64,000 nt of DNA from Ostreococcus lucimarinus CCE9901 (lineage: Eukaryota > Chlorophyta > Mamiellophyceae > Mamiellales > Bathycoccaceae). Shown piece after piece: positions 7,337 through 16,317 of the stretch. Positions within the stretch are counted from its first letter, which is position 1. Each line of letters opens with the position of its first letter. Both the position numbers and the translations under genes were made by a program. The stretch is from NCBI RefSeq assembly GCF_000092065.1, contig NC_009363.1, forward strand, positions 310,001 to 374,000, written 5' to 3'. Below the pieces are notes generated by a model. It did not search any database. It saw only the letters and a program-made list of their open reading frames with translations, and had not been told where the DNA came from.

Positions 7337-10126
7337 ATGTCGTGCCCGTTCGGCCACGATCGAGCGCCCGCGGCCGTCGCGACGGTGGACGACGATGACA
7401 TCACGAAAGTAATCGTCACCGACGGCGAGCGAGGGACGAAGCGACGGGCGGTGGAGGAGGCGACGAGGGAGGAAGACAAACCAGAGACGCCGAGGGCTGA
7501 CCCCGCGGCGCTCGAGGCGGCGCTCGAGGAGGAACGAGCGCGCAGAAAGCGCGCGGAGAACGAGTTGATGAGCTTGAAGGCGATGTATAGACAGTGCAAG
7601 GCGATGTCGACGGTGCAGAAGGATATCGCGGTGAAGGAATTAGCGATGGACTCGTGCGCGGAGGGTATCACCATCGCGGACTTTACGCAGCCGGACCAGC
7701 CGTTGATTTACGCAAACGTGGGATTCGAGGTAATGACGGGATACAGCGTGCAGGAGACCGTAGGGCACAATTGTCGATTCTTACAAGGGCCGGGGACGGA
7801 TCAAAACGAACTCAACAAGCTTCGGAATGCGATTAAGAAGGGCGAGGCGGTGACGGTGGTGTTGAAGAACTACAAAAAGTCTGGCGAAGAGTTTATGAAT
7901 CAGTTGTCGCTCACGCCAATTCGTGACGCAGACGGACAAGTGATGTACTACGTGGGAATCCAATCCGATGTCACCGAGCTGTTTAAGCGACGCGATGACG
8001 AGCTGAACGCGCTAAAAATGATGGCACGCGCCGAGGCGGCGACAGAAGCCAAGTCGAGATTTTTAGCGCACATGTCGCACGAGATTCGCACGCCTTTGAA
8101 TGGGCTCATCGCCGTGGGGCAATTATTAGAAGACACAAATTTGGATCGGTTGCAAAGGGAGTACGTATCTACGGTACGTACGAGTGGGGAAACGTTGCAA
8201 GCGCTCATCAGCGATATTCTTGACTTCAGCCGGGTCGAGGCAGATAAGCTCGTGCTCCAGTGCGAACCGTTCCACCCAGAGGTAGTCATCGGCAACGTTA
8301 TGGAGATAACAGCCATGCAGTCAGCGAAGAAGAAGATAAACATCGGTTACCACGTGGATATCGGGGTGCCCAAAATCGTCATGGGTGACGCGATGCGCTT
8401 GCAACAAGTGTTGCTGAATTCCATCAGTAACGCCATCAAGTTCACCGACGCAGGCAACATCATGATTCGACTTTACCTCGGCAGAGAGGACACGACGGAA
8501 GTCGCGAGGCAAGCGTTCTTGGAAGATGGCGAAGAAACGCACCACGCCAAGATGGTTCGCTCCTATTCCGCCGGTTCGCTCGCGTCGACACAAAAGGACT
8601 GGCTCGCGCCTCTCAAGTGCTTCCTGCACATGTGCCCGCATTTCTCGGGCAAGTTGAGCGAAGGTGGGAACAAGCCGACGGATGATATGACATCGGATAA
8701 TGAATCCTGGTTTTTGCACTTTTACGTCAAGGACACGGGCATGGGGTTAGATCAAAGCACAATTCATAAGATCTTTCAATCGTTTCAGCAGGTTGAAACG
8801 GGGGCGACGCGCAAATACGACGGCACTGGTCTCGGCTTGGCGATTTCGCGCAAATTGTGTGAAGCGATGGGCGGAACGATGTGGGCCGAAAGTCAAGGGC
8901 TCGGCAAGGGGTCGACTTTCCATTTTTGTATTAAGTGTAAGGCGGTTTCGGAGGATTGGATGAAAGAGAACCAAAAATCGCGCAAGCAACTCGCGAGCGG
9001 GGCGGAGTCGCTCCGGCAGCTCGAGCGCGATTTGAGCGTAGATTATGCGGCGCATTTCAAAAGACCAGGCGAAAAGCTGAGCGTGGTTCTTTACGACGAA
9101 TCTGACATGCTGCGGAGCACGTTGTCCGTGGTGTTGAAGCGATGGGGATTTGCCGTGACGGTTTACGGCAACGCGAAAGATCTCGTCGGTTACATGAGCA
9201 AAGCGATGGATGGTGAAGTTACCGATGTCGCCATTATCGCTGAGTTGAGCAACAACGCCGTAGATTTCATTTATGACTGGGCAAAAGGCAGAGGTTTGCT
9301 GAACGGAGTGAGCGCGGGGCAAGGAAACACGTTCAGTATCCAGTCAAGTGGAGATGACAAACGCCGTTCCAGCGACACGAGCAAGCTTCCACCTTTTGTC
9401 CTTTCGACTTGGCCAGTGGTGCAATCAACCGGCTTTGACACGTCGGACCCTCGGTGTGCGTGGGCAAAGGATAGCGTAGAGGGAACGGAGTCGAGCATTG
9501 ATTCCGTCAAGGGAACCGCCGTTCGAGATTTCTTCTCCTCCATACGATCGCATCTAATTTCGAGACCGGTGCGACACAACAGACTTCGTCGTACTCTCGA
9601 GACGGTTCTTGACGAAAAGGCTCATCACGCCGACGCCGCGGACACTGCGCGTACGGATAGTCCGACGCGAGCGTCTGGGTGCACTCGACGGAAGGTCGAT
9701 TTCGAAGATGGTGTCTCTGGCCAACATGTCTCTGGCCAACATTTGCGAATCTTACTTGCAGAGGATCATCCCGTGAACATGAAGGTCGCAAAAGCTGTGT
9801 TGAGCCGCCTCGGGCACTCCGACGTCACTGGGGCGAAGGATGGGGCGGACGCGTTGGCCAAGGTGCAGGCTGACCCCGCGGGACTCGACGCGTTCGACAT
9901 CGTTCTCATGGACTTACACATGCCAATCATGGGCGGTATCGAGTGTACGCAGCAGTTGCGAAAGCTTTACCCAGACTGCAAGGTGCCAATCATCGCCGTC
10001 ACGGCGGACGCTATCGAAGAGAGCAGACAAGAGTGCTTCGATGCGGGCTTCGATTCGTACCTCACGAAGCCTTTCAGAATCGAACAAATCCAAAAGGCAA
10101 TTCGTACGTTTTGTAAACTTCAGTAA
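7337..10126 (+). CDS. LOV-HK: LOV-domain hybrid histidine kinase (LOV-HK)
   Basis: This is a blue-light-sensing histidine kinase of the type reported from Ostreococcus with a role in the circadian clock. The 929-residue protein contains, in order: a short coiled coil; a LOV domain with the flavin-adduct Cys in GHNCRFLQG (Cys146); an H-box MSHEIRTPLNG (His248); N/G boxes of the HATPase (DTGMGL, GTGLGLAISRKLCEAMGG); a degenerate receiver-like segment near 578-655 (LSVVLYDESD) without a phospho-acceptor Asp; a linker; and a C-terminal receiver with LLAEDHPVN, acceptor Asp859 in VLMDLHMP, and KPF. All residues for photochemistry and phosphorelay appear present. No transmembrane segment is seen, so it should be soluble. 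The start at 7337 is chosen because MSCPFG follows the CG-rich leader; a Met at 7304 would add 11 residues. Confidence 0.95.
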   Translation: MSCPFGHDRAPAAVATVDDDDITKVIVTDGERGTKRRAVEEATREEDKPETPRADPAALEAALEEERARRKRAENELMSLKAMYRQCKAMSTVQKDIAVKELAMDSCAEGITIADFTQPDQPLIYANVGFEVMTGYSVQETVGHNCRFLQGPGTDQNELNKLRNAIKKGEAVTVVLKNYKKSGEEFMNQLSLTPIRDADGQVMYYVGIQSDVTELFKRRDDELNALKMMARAEAATEAKSRFLAHMSHEIRTPLNGLIAVGQLLEDTNLDRLQREYVSTVRTSGETLQALISDILDFSRVEADKLVLQCEPFHPEVVIGNVMEITAMQSAKKKINIGYHVDIGVPKIVMGDAMRLQQVLLNSISNAIKFTDAGNIMIRLYLGREDTTEVARQAFLEDGEETHHAKMVRSYSAGSLASTQKDWLAPLKCFLHMCPHFSGKLSEGGNKPTDDMTSDNESWFLHFYVKDTGMGLDQSTIHKIFQSFQQVETGATRKYDGTGLGLAISRKLCEAMGGTMWAESQGLGKGSTFHFCIKCKAVSEDWMKENQKSRKQLASGAESLRQLERDLSVDYAAHFKRPGEKLSVVLYDESDMLRSTLSVVLKRWGFAVTVYGNAKDLVGYMSKAMDGEVTDVAIIAELSNNAVDFIYDWAKGRGLLNGVSAGQGNTFSIQSSGDDKRRSSDTSKLPPFVLSTWPVVQSTGFDTSDPRCAWAKDSVEGTESSIDSVKGTAVRDFFSSIRSHLISRPVRHNRLRRTLETVLDEKAHHADAADTARTDSPTRASGCTRRKVDFEDGVSGQHVSGQHLRILLAEDHPVNMKVAKAVLSRLGHSDVTGAKDGADALAKVQADPAGLDAFDIVLMDLHMPIMGGIECTQQLRKLYPDCKVPIIAVTADAIEESRQECFDAGFDSYLTKPFRIEQIQKAIRTFCKLQ
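9713..9742 (+). repeat. Perfect 15-bp tandem duplication in LOV-HK
   Basis: Two adjacent identical copies of a 15-bp unit encode VSGQH twice, directly before the C-terminal receiver. The perfect identity suggests a recent in-frame duplication. Confidence 0.85.
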
Positions 10127-10208
10127 ACAGGCGAGATACATGGAAATGACTAGCATTAATCTCAATTCTGGTTGCAATCTACACTACAGTACACTCGGTT
10201 TGGGGAAT

Positions 10209-11765
10209 TTATTCACTGTCCGAAGACGACTCGGCGAGGAGCGCTTCCTCGTCGGCGCGGCGTCTTGGTTGCGTCGTTCCCGAGGGCCTGAACAGCCGAC
10301 CGCACGTGCGCTTCAACCAAGCAATGAACGTCAATGTCATCGGAACACGAACAGCGGACGCGGTGTCTCCGTTTACGGTCGTGTCGTTTTGCACCGGCGC
10401 CATCACCGCCGCGAGCGCGTGCGCGCCCTCGTGAGGCATCTCCTCCAAGACAATCTTTAACGCGCAGGTCAAGGGCACACCCAGCACCGCCCCAGCGGCT
10501 CCCCAAACCGAGTACCAGAACACAAGCGCGAGCAAGACCGTGACTTCATTCAAATCTAGTCCTTTGCGATATACCACCGGCCCTATCAAATCTCCGACTA
10601 AAAACGAAACCAAGTTTGGAATGATCGATCCTGCGACGCGCTGGCGTTCCGTCAAATCCGGCAGCAGCACGATCATTGGCAAAGGCAGGATCGACGCCAC
10701 GATGGATCCTAAAGTCGGAATGAAGAAGAGCCAGAACGAAACGATCGCCACGGCGATCGCCAGCGGCCACGGCACACCGCACAGTCCCAGCAACGATCCC
10801 ACGGAAAGCGCCCGCACGACGGCAATTTGCACCATGATGGAAACGAACCGCCGCGTCGCCTTGTGAATTCGTCTCGCCACGAGCGAACGCGCCCTCGATA
10901 ACTCTCGGCGCGGTGCGAGCAAGAACAAAGTGTAGAACAGCATGAGCATGATATCTTGCATGTAGTGAAACACTCCTACGCCGAGCGTCTCCCAAAACTC
11001 TTCATCCTTCAGCGTGGCTTCGATGTTCGCCAACAAACGCGCCCATGCCTCCTCCGCAACGTCATCTTTCTTGAACACGCGCTTCGCCATCTCGCTCATG
11101 CTTCGTCCTAAGTCATTAATTCGACTCGTGAACCTCGAATTCCAGTCGGGGTCGTTCCAGTGCACCAAGAAGTACACGCGCCCGAGATATAACGCCCACA
11201 CCAACGTCCCGAACACCGCGCACACAACCACTAGCGCCAGCACGATCGCCACGATCCTCGGTACCGTGAACACTCGCGGACAGCACAATCGCAATCGATT
11301 CCTTCGCAATGTTTCGCGCTGATACGCCGCGTCGCTCACGAAATCAACTAGCGGTCGCAGCAGCAGCGCCGCTCCGGTCGCCGTCACCAACGGTCTCAGC
11401 AAATACGCCAGCACCTGGAGCAACCAACAGGCGCACGCGCTCGCGATGACGGCCACACCCATGGTGATCACCGTGACGTCTCGCGCGCTCGCCGTGTGGT
11501 GTCCAGGGGCGAATATCGGGCTCGGGCTTAAATTCTCGTTGAAATTGAATGGCCGAGACGGCGACGGCGTGTCGTCGCTCTCGCGCGGCGCCGACGTCGA
11601 TGTCGGGAAGGCAAACTCGTCGTCATCGTGCGCCGCGCTGGCGCGCGCGCCAGGGGCGGTACCGCCGCGCCGGGGCATCGCGCGCGGTCGTTTGAGGACA
11701 AAGGCTAATCTTTGCGCGAGTCTTTTTGAGCTGGACGAGCTGGATGCGACGCGGCTATTGACCAT
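10209..11765 (-). CDS. AI-2E/PerM-family (UPF0118-like) polytopic membrane protein
   Basis: The protein has 518 residues. After a low-complexity N-terminus come about seven or eight hydrophobic segments in the arrangement of the bacterial AI-2E transporter (PerM/YdiK/TqsA) family. The most telling part is the C-terminal half: PWPLAIAVAIVSFWLFFIPTLGS, then IPNLVSFLVGDLIGPVVYRKGLDLNEVTVLLALVFWYSVWG and a GVPLTCALKI end, matching the family pattern of P-x-G-x-x-x-x and GxxGxxxGxP. In algae and plants such proteins are often plastid or endomembrane; the Ser/Arg-rich N-terminus would fit a targeting peptide. The substrate is unknown. Only 35 bp separate this start from the stop of the upstream tandem gene, so the Met at 11678 (30th codon) may be the real start. 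Confidence 0.75.
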   Translation of the reverse strand: MVNSRVASSSSSSKRLAQRLAFVLKRPRAMPRRGGTAPGARASAAHDDDEFAFPTSTSAPRESDDTPSPSRPFNFNENLSPSPIFAPGHHTASARDVTVITMGVAVIASACACWLLQVLAYLLRPLVTATGAALLLRPLVDFVSDAAYQRETLRRNRLRLCCPRVFTVPRIVAIVLALVVVCAVFGTLVWALYLGRVYFLVHWNDPDWNSRFTSRINDLGRSMSEMAKRVFKKDDVAEEAWARLLANIEATLKDEEFWETLGVGVFHYMQDIMLMLFYTLFLLAPRRELSRARSLVARRIHKATRRFVSIMVQIAVVRALSVGSLLGLCGVPWPLAIAVAIVSFWLFFIPTLGSIVASILPLPMIVLLPDLTERQRVAGSIIPNLVSFLVGDLIGPVVYRKGLDLNEVTVLLALVFWYSVWGAAGAVLGVPLTCALKIVLEEMPHEGAHALAAVMAPVQNDTTVNGDTASAVRVPMTLTFIAWLKRTCGRLFRPSGTTQPRRRADEEALLAESSSDSE

Positions 11766-11800
11766 CGGCTAAGCATGCTAATAAATACGACTACACTTCG

Positions 11801-12805
11801 CTACGGCACGCATCCGACGCGCTCGAGGTACAACACGTGCGAATATAAAACAACGGGCTCGAACGCGACTTGAGAAGCCGCGCCGACGCGAGGGACGGGG
11901 GCGCCGTTTGGATTGGCGGCGTCCGACGCCGTGTACTTCAACGCGTCGTTAGGCTGTAAATATCCCGCCGTACTGAGCGTCGCCTTGACGCGATTCACCA
12001 CTTTAACTCCTGTGACACCGATGCGCGGCTCACCGGCGCTCGCGCCGTCGACGCCGTCGACGTCCGGCAGAGGCGTGAACGTCCACACGTGCGTGTAATC
12101 CGTCGGCACCATTCTCGCGACTCCGTACGAAGTCGAGTATCCCAGCGTCACCTGCCTCAACGATTCGAGCGCGAAGAACGTCCCATCCGACTCCCTCGTC
12201 TCGCTGTCTCGCGCGTTCGTGAACAACTCGATCCTTTCGGCGTTATTACTCGCGCCGCGCTTCAATCGAATCGTCGTTCGATTCGCGTCTCTCCGCGCGT
12301 CGTACTCCACCGCCTCCACCGCGCCCTCGCCGACGTACGCGTCCACGATTTCCCTTAAATTAAATCCACGATCTTCGATCACGTCACCGCCGTCCCGCGC
12401 GAATCGCATTCTGTACTCCGTCTTTCCCTCGCGTCCCACGTCTGGCGCGTACGCCAGCGACAGCTTTTGAAACCCCGGCGTCGTCGCCTCTCGCGCCACC
12501 GCCTCGCGCGCGACGACCGCGCTCGGAAACTCGTATCCCGCGAAGTCGATCGTCGCGCGCCACTCGCCCTCGAGCCAATCCGGGTACGCTTGCGCGCGCG
12601 GTCGTCCACCGTTGAAGACTGGCTTGTTCAGCCGCTTGACCCGCAGGTCGTCGATGAGCGACGATTTCGCCTCGGCGCGACGCGCGCGCGCGAGAAGCGG
12701 CGCGCAGACGGTGGCGACGACCACCGCGCGTCGATCGACGCGCGCGCTGGGGCGCGCGGGCGCGACGTCGCGCGCGGACGGCGGTGCGAACGGCACCGTC
12801 GGCAT
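11801..12805 (-). CDS. Predicted plastid (thylakoid lumen) protein, DUF6816-like
   Basis: The 334-residue product starts with an Arg/Ala-rich transit-like region, then a hydrophobic Ala/Val stretch around residues 26-40 ending in ARARRAEAK, which resembles a bipartite signal for the thylakoid lumen. The mature part opens with YPDWLEGEWRATIDFAG, like plant lumenal proteins of the DUF6816 type, and appears beta-rich with several Trp/Tyr (TDYTHVWTF, VLYLERV). I have no function for it. The frame is open further upstream, but that portion overlaps the divergent SNARE gene. The chosen Met leaves 62 bp between the two start codons. Family assignment is tentative. Confidence 0.55.
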   Translation of the reverse strand: MPTVPFAPPSARDVAPARPSARVDRRAVVVATVCAPLLARARRAEAKSSLIDDLRVKRLNKPVFNGGRPRAQAYPDWLEGEWRATIDFAGYEFPSAVVAREAVAREATTPGFQKLSLAYAPDVGREGKTEYRMRFARDGGDVIEDRGFNLREIVDAYVGEGAVEAVEYDARRDANRTTIRLKRGASNNAERIELFTNARDSETRESDGTFFALESLRQVTLGYSTSYGVARMVPTDYTHVWTFTPLPDVDGVDGASAGEPRIGVTGVKVVNRVKATLSTAGYLQPNDALKYTASDAANPNGAPVPRVGAASQVAFEPVVLYSHVLYLERVGCVP

Positions 12806-12867
12806 CGCGACCGCGCGTCGATGTGACGCGGCGCGCGCGTCACGCGGCGACGCGCGGCGCGTTCCAG

Positions 12868-13788
12868 ATGACGGACGCGTGGACGACGAAACTGCGCGCG
12901 ACGCGACAGCTCGTGAACGAGCTGCGCGCGGACGTGGGCGCGGTGCGCGCGACGAATGCGTCGAGCGAGCGCGACGGCGATCCGACGACGAAATCTTCCG
13001 AGACGGCGCGCGCGCGCGCGCTGGCGCTCGCGCGACGGAAGCTGAACCGACTGGATGACTTGCTGGACGTGCTGGACGATTGCGCGCGCGAGGGCGCGCG
13101 CGATGACGCGGAGATCGAGGCGCGAGAGCGGACGGTGGAGGAATTTCAGCGCGAGGCGCGGCGACTGCGCGGCGACGTCGCGAAGGCGACGGAGACGCGA
13201 ACGACGACGAGCGCGACGACGACGACGGCGACGACGACGAGGGAGTTGGGGGCAAACGTGAGCGCGCTGGGGGCGGCGATCGGTAAGGGAGTGAGCGATG
13301 CGGCGACGAGCGTGAGTAACGCGGCGGGGGGGTTGGTGGCGAGCGCGAGTCGCGCGGCGGAATCCGTGCCGGCGCTGGAACGCGCGGCGACGATGGTGAT
13401 TCCCTCGAGGAAGGACGAGGAGAGTCGAGCGACGCGAGCGATGGACACGCGCGAGCTCATCGAACATCAAACGGCGCAGATTCGAGGGCAAGATGACGCG
13501 TTAGAGGGGTTGGACAAATTGGTCGAAAACTTGAAGACGACGAGCGAGGCGATTCACGGCGAAGTCGTGCTGCAGGCGAAATTGGTGGAGGATTTAGAAG
13601 CGGATTTCTCGCACACGAGCGATAGAATGAAAAAGTTACGCAAGCAGGGATTCAAACTTGCCGGTGAGAAGAACGAGGAAGAGCGAGAGAGGCTCGATCG
13701 GAACGAAGTCATCGAGGAGATGCGAGCGAAGCTTGGTCGCGAGCAGCGCGCGGCGGAGAGCGCCGACGGCGGTTGCGTGGTACAATGA
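12868..13788 (+). CDS. Qc-type SNARE (syntaxin-8-like) with C-terminal CaaX box and no membrane anchor
   Basis: SNAREs drive membrane fusion by forming four-helix bundles. The 306-residue protein has an N-terminal helical region, a Thr-rich linker near 110-125 and a C-terminal SNARE motif from about residue 205 (ELIEHQTAQIRGQDDALEGL). The heptads align with syntaxin-8-type Qc SNAREs, with Gln at the zero-layer position in VVLQAKLVEDL. Instead of a transmembrane helix, the protein ends in GGCVVQ, which has the form of a CaaX prenylation signal with X = Gln, a preferred farnesylation residue. RCE1, the protease that trims prenylated CaaX ends, lies at 48.9 kb. The start at 12868 sits 62 bp from the divergent gene. 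Confidence 0.75.
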   Translation: MTDAWTTKLRATRQLVNELRADVGAVRATNASSERDGDPTTKSSETARARALALARRKLNRLDDLLDVLDDCAREGARDDAEIEARERTVEEFQREARRLRGDVAKATETRTTTSATTTTATTTRELGANVSALGAAIGKGVSDAATSVSNAAGGLVASASRAAESVPALERAATMVIPSRKDEESRATRAMDTRELIEHQTAQIRGQDDALEGLDKLVENLKTTSEAIHGEVVLQAKLVEDLEADFSHTSDRMKKLRKQGFKLAGEKNEEERERLDRNEVIEEMRAKLGREQRAAESADGGCVVQ

Positions 13789-13793
13789 CTCGT

Positions 13794-13798
13794 TGTAA
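13794..13798 (+). terminator. TGTAA polyadenylation motif of the Qc SNARE gene
   Basis: TGTAA begins 6 nt after the SNARE stop codon. A matching motif for the convergent CPSF73 gene lies 11 nt further on. Confidence 0.4.
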
Positions 13799-13808
13799 TT
13801 CATCTAAT

Positions 13809-13813
13809 TTACA
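13809..13813 (-). terminator. TGTAA polyadenylation motif of the CPSF73 gene
   Basis: Minus-strand TGTAA, 33 nt past the CPSF73 stop codon. The two convergent transcripts therefore have adjacent or overlapping 3' ends within a 58-bp intergenic space. Confidence 0.4.
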
Positions 13814-13846
13814 CAAAACTGGCTACTGATTCTTCTCAAATCTACG

Positions 13847-16186
13847 TCACGCAAACTTGGTGCTCGAAGCCGACAGCGAGTGTACCGCGTGCGCGTACGC
13901 CGCGTCGCCGATGGCTTCATCGATTCGCGAAACCGTCGTCTCCACGCGTTGTTTCAACGCGTCGTTATCACACAAAACCGTACGCGTGCGGTACTCAAGC
14001 ACGGCATCGATACCGTCGATGTTCAGACTCAACGTTGCTTTTTTCTCATTCACCTTGAGCTCGCCGAACTGAGCGGAGAGCATGGCTGCGACGACGCGCA
14101 GGCGCCACTTCTCCGCGGAAGTCTCGTCCTTCTTCTTGATGGCGTCGCGTAATCCAGCCTCGGCTTCCTTTAATGCTTCTGGTTCACTTTCGAGCTGTAA
14201 GATTGCGCTCAGCGTCGCGTCGACGATCATGTCCGTCAAAGGATCGCTATTCCATTCGATGACGACATGTTCGACGCCGGTGATTTCGTCCGCGAAGCGC
14301 TTGCGTATCGTCACCATGCCGTCGTTGATGGACAAACCATCCGCCTTGTCGACGTCAAACTTGTCTTCGCCCTCGCGCGCTTCAACTTCAGACGGTTCTG
14401 TCTTCGCTTTCTTCGCGCGACTCGTCGTTGCCTTCTTCTTCGGCGCCGCTTTCTTCTTCGCGGCCGGCTTATTTGCCTCCTCCTCTGCGTCTTCCTCCTC
14501 TTCTTCGTCCTCCTCTGGCGCGAGCGTGGAGACGACGTGCAAGCCTTCGAAAAGAGCTTCGAGTGCGAACCGCAGCGTGCTGATCGGGATCTTACTCGGC
14601 ACAAGCTGACGCTGCGTCACTAAAGACGTTCGTAGCTTGGTGTAGTTGTTCACGTCTTCCGGGGCGATGAGCATGGTGCCGAAATCTTTTTGAACCAGCA
14701 CTCCGGCGACGTGGTCGCCCTCTTCGATTTCTTGCTCGGCTAACAAACCGGTGATTTTGGCGATGCGCTCGCCTTTGTGAATGATCTCGACCGGTTGGCA
14801 GTTCTTGGGCGTGTAGACGCTCATCTTTTTATCATCCGCCGCCGCCTTGTTGTCCAACGCGCGCTTCAATCGACCCATCTCCCCCGCTTCGCCGTGGACC
14901 AGAATGACGTGCGGCGGCGCCAAGGCGTCCAAAAACGCCTGAGTCTGCGGGTAATCCGCGTGCGCGCTAAACGAAATGGCATCGACAGACATGTTGAGCT
15001 GCAACTCTCGTCCGTCTCGTGCGATGATTTTGTTAACATCACTCAAAATTTCGCGCGCCAAAGTGCCTTGTACGGCGAAATCGGCGATGATTACACCATT
15101 CTTCGGATCTTCGCACCACGACTCGAAGAGTTCGCGAGACAAACCGCTTTGCAACATCGACGGCGTCGCGAGAACGACGCACGGACCGACGTCGTCCAAC
15201 TCACTCGATTTGCTGACGTGCTTAACATGATTGAACACGAACGGATTCGCCTCCTCGAACGCCGCCTTCATGTCCGAGTTCAACACGTTGATGTACGTTT
15301 GGTAAATCGTCATCGCTTTGCGCGCAAGCGCCGACGCTTGATAAATTGGCACACGCTGCAAATCCGGATTTTGCGCCCAAAAGTCCTCTAAAATCAGCAA
15401 CAACTCTTGCGCGCGACCGAGCGCGACGACGGGAAGCAAAACTCGCCCTCCCCGACGCAAAATCGTCTGCACTTTCTCCGTAAACCGAATCTCCCGCTCC
15501 TCCCGCGGCGAGTGCGGCGACACCCCGTACGTCGACTCCACGATCACCACGTGCGGCGGAATCGCCGGGACGTCCGCCGCGGGCAGGTGTCTATCCGCGA
15601 TTCTGGAGTAATCTCCCGTATACAGCACGCGCAACCCCCCAATATCGACGTTAAACATGCACGCCCCCAGCACGTGCCCCGCTCGATACGGCGTCACCTT
15701 GACCCCGTCCACGTCCACCTCTTGATGAAAATCAATCACCTCAATCTTCTTCATCGACGCCTCCAGGTCCTTCTCTCCGAACAACTGTTCGCTCGGCTCT
15801 TGATTCTTCAGCAATCGACAGAAATCTTGCATGAGCATGTGATATATCGCCTTCGTCGGGTGCGTCATGAAGATTCGTCCATTGAAATCCGTCCTTCCGC
15901 ACAAAAACGGCACCGCGGCGCAGTGATCGAGATGAAAGTGCGTCACGAACAGCGCGTCGACGTCGGCGAGATCGATCTCATCAAAGTACGGCAGCGACGC
16001 GAGGCCGGCGTAGCCGGGATGGATGCCGCAGTCGAACATGAGCGTCTTTTGTTTGTAGCGCGCGATCACGCAACTTCGACCGACTTCGCTCCCGGCGCCG
16101 AGCGGGATGATCTCCAGCAAGTCACCGGCGTGCGCGTCGTCGTCGGGCATCGTCGGCTGCGGCACCGCGGGCGCGAGCGAGGTCAT
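13847..16186 (-). CDS. CPSF73: Cleavage and polyadenylation specificity factor subunit CPSF73 (CPSF3)
   Basis: CPSF73 is the metallo-beta-lactamase/beta-CASP endonuclease that cuts pre-mRNA before polyadenylation. The 779-residue protein carries the metal-binding motif HFHLDH (83-88), upstream GAGSEVGRS, downstream YRAGHVLGA, TGDYSR and ESTYG, the beta-CASP motifs (LLPVVALGRAQELL, FSAHADYPQT, ILVHGE), and the CPSF73 C-terminal domain. A Lys/Ala/Glu-rich acidic linker around residues 540-590 (EEDEEEEEDAEEE) is an insertion. The Met at 16186 is preferred because the conserved domain begins about 20 residues later; the frame upstream of it is Arg-rich leader. It lies in tandem with the kinesin gene, 131 bp downstream of that stop. 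Confidence 0.96.
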   Translation of the reverse strand: MTSLAPAVPQPTMPDDDAHAGDLLEIIPLGAGSEVGRSCVIARYKQKTLMFDCGIHPGYAGLASLPYFDEIDLADVDALFVTHFHLDHCAAVPFLCGRTDFNGRIFMTHPTKAIYHMLMQDFCRLLKNQEPSEQLFGEKDLEASMKKIEVIDFHQEVDVDGVKVTPYRAGHVLGACMFNVDIGGLRVLYTGDYSRIADRHLPAADVPAIPPHVVIVESTYGVSPHSPREEREIRFTEKVQTILRRGGRVLLPVVALGRAQELLLILEDFWAQNPDLQRVPIYQASALARKAMTIYQTYINVLNSDMKAAFEEANPFVFNHVKHVSKSSELDDVGPCVVLATPSMLQSGLSRELFESWCEDPKNGVIIADFAVQGTLAREILSDVNKIIARDGRELQLNMSVDAISFSAHADYPQTQAFLDALAPPHVILVHGEAGEMGRLKRALDNKAAADDKKMSVYTPKNCQPVEIIHKGERIAKITGLLAEQEIEEGDHVAGVLVQKDFGTMLIAPEDVNNYTKLRTSLVTQRQLVPSKIPISTLRFALEALFEGLHVVSTLAPEEDEEEEEDAEEEANKPAAKKKAAPKKKATTSRAKKAKTEPSEVEAREGEDKFDVDKADGLSINDGMVTIRKRFADEITGVEHVVIEWNSDPLTDMIVDATLSAILQLESEPEALKEAEAGLRDAIKKKDETSAEKWRLRVVAAMLSAQFGELKVNEKKATLSLNIDGIDAVLEYRTRTVLCDNDALKQRVETTVSRIDEAIGDAAYAHAVHSLSASSTKFA

Positions 16187-16317
16187 CGCGCGCGCGCGAC
16201 TGGCGATGCGCGCGCGAATGCGCGCACGAGTCGGTGGGTCGGTCGCCGCGGCGACGGCGGCGCGGGGCGAACGAACGACGCGAGACGGGGCGAAACGCGA
16301 CGATGGATTGAAATCGG

